Below the pieces are notes generated by a model. The model was given only the letters and a program-made list of their open reading frames with translations, was not told where the DNA came from and ran no database searches. Made by a program: the position numbers and the translations under genes. This document shows, one piece after another, positions 59,452 through 64,000 of a DNA stretch of 64,000 bases (within the stretch, counting starts at the first letter, position 1; each line of letters opens with the position of its first letter). The stretch covers positions 11,958,501 to 12,022,500 of the forward strand of contig NC_092193.1 of the NCBI RefSeq assembly GCF_043641665.1, given 5' to 3'. Source of the stretch: Enoplosus armatus. Its lineage: Eukaryota > Chordata > Actinopteri > Centrarchiformes > Enoplosidae.

Positions 59452-61179
59452 TGCTCTGACTGCCATCTGGAGATGACGCAGCTCTCACATTGCACACTGA
59501 GCGTCCTGTGTCGGTGTCATGCAACACGCTACGACCAGCGTAACGAGCATGACGTGTGTTTTTCCCCCCCTCCATTCTAAAAACATTTGGCTCCTAATGA
59601 ACATCAGCCTCTACTCCTGTTTCAGTGGCTTGGCTGCTGCTGACAGGCTTATTCACTATCGACCTGTTTTGTTTTTTCTTTCTTTTTTTGCTCCTCTGAT
59701 CCCAGAGGGCATCTCAACAGGTCATCCATCCCCCACCCAGCACCTCAATGCTCTGTTGACGCGCCATCGATCATCCCTCGCCACACTAACCCACCCCCCT
59801 TCCAACCACCTCCACGGACCTGTCAACAGCACGTCAGCAGGCTGCTGCCTCGCTGGGAGACTGTCCCTCTTCCTCTTGATGATTTACTGTATTATTACAC
59901 AGGCTGACAGTGGGTATTAGTCAGTGCTTAAATACAGAGGAGCCTTATTACTCCCTGATGAGACGAGGATCCTGCAGAATGGTTTGATGCTGAGCTTCAG
60001 TCTCTGGTGGTCGATTTTCTGCTCTGAAGATCATGTGAAGTAACAAACACATCATTGGCTGTCATTAAGCCTCCGTGCATTTTGATTCAAGTTTTATTCA
60101 TATCACATTTTAAATCCCCTTCACTTTTCACAGATTTTCATTTTAACATTAGTTGTAATCTATGTGGTCAATTTTTTTTGATTCAGATTAAATATTCATG
60201 CAGTAAAAGAAAAATTCACTCCTTTCGTCAGCCTTCATTTTTTGATATTCTGCTTCTTGATGGCAGTCACATCGCCTCCCTGCTTTACACAGGAGATTAG
60301 CTCAGTCCACAGATGTAACTTCACTGTGGATCTTAAAGATTTCTGCAGCTTTTTTTTAACTTTATGTGAGTGTGTAGCTAAATATAACTGTCTTTTAACC
60401 CAGCTCGTCCCCATTTCCTGTTCTCCCTGTGTTCATGTCTCTGTTTTATTTATATCTTTTCAATGTTTTTCTTTTGAGGATAAGCTTTATTAGTCGCGAT
60501 AATCAGCAGTGCAGCTCTTTTGGATGGAGGAAAGAGCAAGTATTTCAAGCATGAGTTTACTCTTTTGTCTGCCATTTGTTAAAATAACAGTTTTTATCCA
60601 GAGGACTGTGTCGTTTCATTGATGTTTAAAATGTCAAGCACAGGCAGGGAGCCATTTATTTATGTGCACTGTGTCTGTTTTGCCACTAGAGACTGTTGTG
60701 TTCCAATTAATGCACCAACTCCACACTGTACTGTACTCATCAACATACAGTACAGTAGGTGAGCTCGGGCTTTGGATGGTGGACACAGACTCAGACAGGG
60801 TATTTGCCACTGATGCACCGTCAGTGCCAATAAAGCCGAAAATCCTACTTGTACCAAAAAAAACAAACAAACACAAAAAGCCGAGTTGCTATGGTTTCCT
60901 GCACAGTCTCTGTAGCTGAAACCAGCCAGTTGCCACGGCCAAAAGTGTCTCATCCGGATCCAAGAAGTGGAACATAATGTCACCTCTAATTAGGACTGTA
61001 AAGGTTATACGGTCACCTCGAAAAGTCAGCCACATTAAGGGACTTCTGACCTGTGGACAGGCTCATCATCAGCGGCTTTGCTTAATTGCAACATTTAATT
61101 CAAGAGGGGGAAAAGATCAAATTATCATATCGGTTGCAGAGGGTGTGTAGTAAAACCAGGCGGCCCATCTCAGCTGCCA

Positions 61180-61228
61180 GCAGCCAATTATTCCCATTGA
61201 GGTGTCCTTGAGCAAGGCACTGGATCTT
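61180..61228 (+). repeat. short SINE-like fragment
   Basis: GAGGTGTCCTTGAGCAAGGC followed by ACTGGATC is a common phrase of fish SINE-type repeats. Only this piece is recognisable. Confidence 0.35.
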
Positions 61229-61910
61229 CCCCTTTACTCTGATCTTCTGTTGCTGTGCAGCAACGCTTCATGTTTACAAATGTGTTTTTTCTAAATAAAG
61301 GAAATAAATCCAAAGCAGATCATTAATAATGAAGACGGAACTTTAGAGCAAGTGAAGGAAATCTTTCCTATAACGTTTCTGTCAGCTGGCATTAGAGCAG
61401 CAGAGCGGAGCTGCCATTTCTCCTGGTCCTCTCACAGTCTTTTTTTCGGGCTGAGACCAGGCAGCAGTAATCCGTTGTGTCACACGGGCAGATTCTCTTA
61501 TCGACCACGCCATGATACAGTGGCGACACGCCTCTGGGAGACACGCGTGCACGCAGACACACATCATTTAACTGGTAGATAAACACATGCAAAAAGAAAG
61601 GCAGGGCTGCAAAGTCAACAGGGTCATATCACAGAGTAGTAAATCCTGGAGGGAAACAACAACAGAAGCAACAAGTAACTGTAGCTTTTTCACTGCAGAG
61701 GAAAAAGATAGTCAAATAGTTTGTGCTAGTGTATAGATCTCCATCCTGATGCAGTGGATATGCTTGAATATCAAATCATCCTTGAGGCTGAGAATGAGCT
61801 GGTTAGCTCCATCATCATTTTTTATCTTCGTGGCAGCACTATCAGCGCCAATACATGATGGTGCTGCAAAAAAATCACCTCACAAAACTGAGATGACACA
61901 GAGTTCTATA

Positions 61911-62370
61911 TTTAAAGGAATAGTTTGACATTTTGAGAAATATGTTTTCTTGCAGAGAGTTAGAGGAGAAGATTGATATACCACTCTCATGTTTGTCCAT
62001 TAAAGACGAAGCTACAGCCAGCAGCAGGTTAGGTTAGCTTAGCTTAGCATAAATACTGGAAACACGGAGAAACAGCTAGCCTGCCTCTGTCCAAAGGTCA
62101 GCACCTCTGTGACTTGTTGTCTTTACACTTTGTTTTTGAAGGGATTAAACAAAAGAGACATGGTGTATGAATTAGTTTGCTTTAGAGGTGCTGATAGATG
62201 GATGAAGCTAGCTGAATCCCCTTGTTTCCAGTTTTTATGTTCAGCCAAGCTTAACACCAAGATATCAGCTGCTGGTGGTATCTTCATATTTATCATACAG
62301 ACATGAGAGTGGTATTGATCTTCATCTCTGCAAGAGAGAATTTCCCAAAATGTCGAAGTTCTCCTTTAAG
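61911..62370. mobile_element. foldback family A, best-preserved copy
   Basis: A 460-base element with long imperfect inverted arms. The left begins TTTAAAGGAATAGTTTGACA and runs through ACCACTCTCATGTTTGTCCA, GAAGCTACAGCCAGCAGCAG and TTAGCTTAGCTTAGCATAAA. The right arm carries the reverse complements (CATGAGAGTGGTATTGATCT, CCCAAAATGTCGAAGTTCTC) and ends CCTTTAAG. The short centre includes GGGATTAAACAAAAG. It is non-coding and could fold into one large hairpin. This is the reference copy for those at 27.9 and 34.7 kb. Confidence 0.75.
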
Positions 62371-62511
62371 CACAGCTCTCTGAATGATTTAACTCTCCAT
62401 ATTACACCAGCCAAGACCACTCTTTAACTCTAAATACGCTGTACACTTGTGGTGCACCTCTAGTAGACACAGTATGGCGACGTCTTAGTAGTAGTAGACC
62501 GTCATATCAGA

Positions 62512-62717
62512 CAGTTAGACTTGTCACTGTAGGAAGAGCACAGCTGTAACTAATAACATTAATGATGGCTGTGTTCCATTTAAGTGTGTCAGTAATCCAT
62601 GCCATTAAATTAACATGCACTGCACCAGAGCCCTGGAACCACAACTAAATAAAAAAGCAGCCATTATGGATGTTGTAGTTCCACCTGTGTTTGACAAGTC
62701 AAAATGTCTGCTGTGTC
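62512..62717. mobile_element. MITE family B, copy 2
   Basis: AGACTTGTCACTGTAGGAAG, then AGCACAGCTGTAACTAATAA and ATTAATGATGGCTGTGTTCC, aligns with 22422-22485. The right end, CCACCTGTGTTTGACAAGTC followed by AAAATGTC, is the inverted terminus. The middle has diverged from the first copy. Non-coding. Confidence 0.6.
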
Positions 62718-63016
62718 AAAAGTCTGTTGGAGTTGGTGTTCACTCACAGAACGATGTGGGCCTTCTCCTGCCTCCAGGCTCTGGTTTAGTCTTCTGATGA
62801 ATAACGCATGAGATGAGGTTTTCATGTTGCATCCTCGCCAGACCTCTCGGTGCATTCTAGTCTTGCCAGGAGCGACAGGAGAGAAAAGTTTTGTCCCTCC
62901 AGCCATGAAGGTGGGTCTGTAGCTTGTTACTTCTGTTAGAAAGCTCAGCATGAAGGTGGCCGGTCCAACTCGGCACGGAGTAACAAGTTGTTAGTTGCAT
63001 CTTCTCTCTGCGTTGG

Positions 63017-63019
<3 letters not shown>

Positions 63020-63089
<70 letters not shown>
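63020..63089. repeat. (TG)n microsatellite, about 35 units
   Basis: The longest dinucleotide run in the window, uninterrupted, ending in GAGAGAG. Confidence 0.95.
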
Positions 63090-63095
<6 letters not shown>

Positions 63096-63934
63096 TGTAT
63101 ATCTGTTAACTTACCTCTTGTGTACGGCCACATGCAGGTTATTGTCATTTTTGAGAGCTTTTTCTGTCAGGTGCATTCTGCATTGTGGAGCTTTCCCTAC
63201 GCGTGCATCATCATCTCTAGTCAATATTTCTCTCCTGTTCCTCTAAGCCAGGAGTCAGGAGTCTGAATGAGACCCAGAGCTCGGGGGACGAGGCAAGAAG
63301 ATTGCTTTTCCCTGAGCTGGGAGTCGAGCGCCGACTTCTGTGATGATGTTCACTGTGGAGCTCACATGGAGCAGAACAGAGATGGGGGAGATAATGATTG
63401 TTTGGTGTAGCGGAGGTGGAGAGAATGGGGAGCGCTATTGAGTGATTCGCTTTTCTGGAGCTGGCAGCCTGTCAAATCGTACCCCACCACAAGACAGGAA
63501 AGCCGAAGCGCGATGATTGATGTTCCTCCCCTCGCCAGATTGGCTGTTGCATCATGGGAATACAGTGATTTTATTGCTGAATGTGTTTAGGATGACATCT
63601 TGCTGCGCTGACATTATGGTTTATGTATTGAGACAAACATACACACCTTATCAGCTTCACGGGGAAAGCTCTTTCCGTCAGTCTGACTGTCAGCTGTCCA
63701 TGATGTTTTAATGTTGGCCAGACCTCAACCTGAACAACAGTTAATTCAGTATTTGCATAAGCTAATTAGTAATGTTTTCCAGCTTCTATTTACAGTAAAT
63801 CGATTGTTGTTTAAATTCACATTCATTAATTTGCCACTTGGGGGCAGCACAATAAGCTGTGAACACAATAGTGACATTTTATTACCTCATAAAGTTGATA
63901 TGGTGAACAAGCAGTCGCCTATTTACTAATCAAG

Positions 63935-64000
63935 CAGACACGGAACAACATTAGCATTCATTTGGAGTCGTGTTTCTGACCTGATGGATGTGAGTCCAAT
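63935..64000 (+). repeat. teleost interspersed repeat C, copy 2, cut by window end
   Basis: ACGGAACAACATTAGCATTC, then ATTTGGAGTCGTGTTTCTGA, repeats the start of the element at 58630 in the same orientation. It runs off the window. Confidence 0.5.

Larger units (their letters stand above)
53773..64000 (+). other. dpp6: dpp6 intron 1 (partial)
   Basis: Sequence after the long-isoform donor to the window end. No exon encoding the membrane segment was found. It contains the interspersed elements at 58.4-59.0, 61.9-62.7 and 63.9 kb, and microsatellites. Further short alternative first exons could lie here; none was convincing. Confidence 0.75.

Noticed and set aside
59225..59575. Cys-Val repeat proteins from the AC microsatellite
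   Set aside because: Pure translation of the dinucleotide repeat.

Overview
This window is vertebrate nuclear DNA, almost certainly from a teleost fish of percomorph type. Short coding exons with canonical GT/AG splice sites sit in long introns, CA/GT microsatellites are abundant, and several interspersed repeats look like families common in perciform genomes. There are no bacterial, phage, CRISPR or operon features. Most open reading frames over 60 codons are chance frames in noncoding DNA.

Left part, minus strand (1 to about 20,000): the 5' end of kmt2c (MLL3), a histone H3K4 mono-methyltransferase. Eight coding exons can be joined in phase (13280-13093, 7109-7021, 5295-5148, 4242-4036, 2613-2504, 2340-2231, 1628-1466, 1306-1135), giving about 395 codons with no internal stop. 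They encode an AT-hook, an acidic linker, the first extended PHD finger (pre-PHD zinc knuckle plus PHD), the next PHD finger and the start of the one after it. The rest of the gene lies beyond base 1. The start codon is one base after a splice acceptor, so a noncoding first exon is expected. A good candidate ends at 18990, with CpG-richer promoter-like DNA from about 19,400 to 20,300.

Middle (about 20,300 to 39,700): intergenic, with no supported gene. It holds decayed MITE/foldback elements, a LINE-3'-end-like repeat, a long tandem-unit repeat, a possible solo LTR and microsatellites. In mammals XRCC2 and ACTR3B lie between KMT2C and DPP6; neither was recognised here.

Right part, plus strand (about 39,700 to 64,000): the 5' end of dpp6, an auxiliary subunit of Kv4 A-type potassium channels. 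The long-isoform first exon (53581-53772) is clear. A TATA-driven short first exon (40139-40195) resembles the mammalian DPP6a/DPP10a N-terminus that causes fast inactivation. A third phase-0 candidate first exon is at 47200-47256. The shared transmembrane exon is not in the window, so everything from 53773 on is first-intron sequence with repeats.

The genes are divergent neighbours with no evident functional link. I found no undescribed biological system. The most interesting items are the array of alternative dpp6 first exons, with a minimal overlapping uORF at one of them, and the direct kmt2c-dpp6 adjacency.
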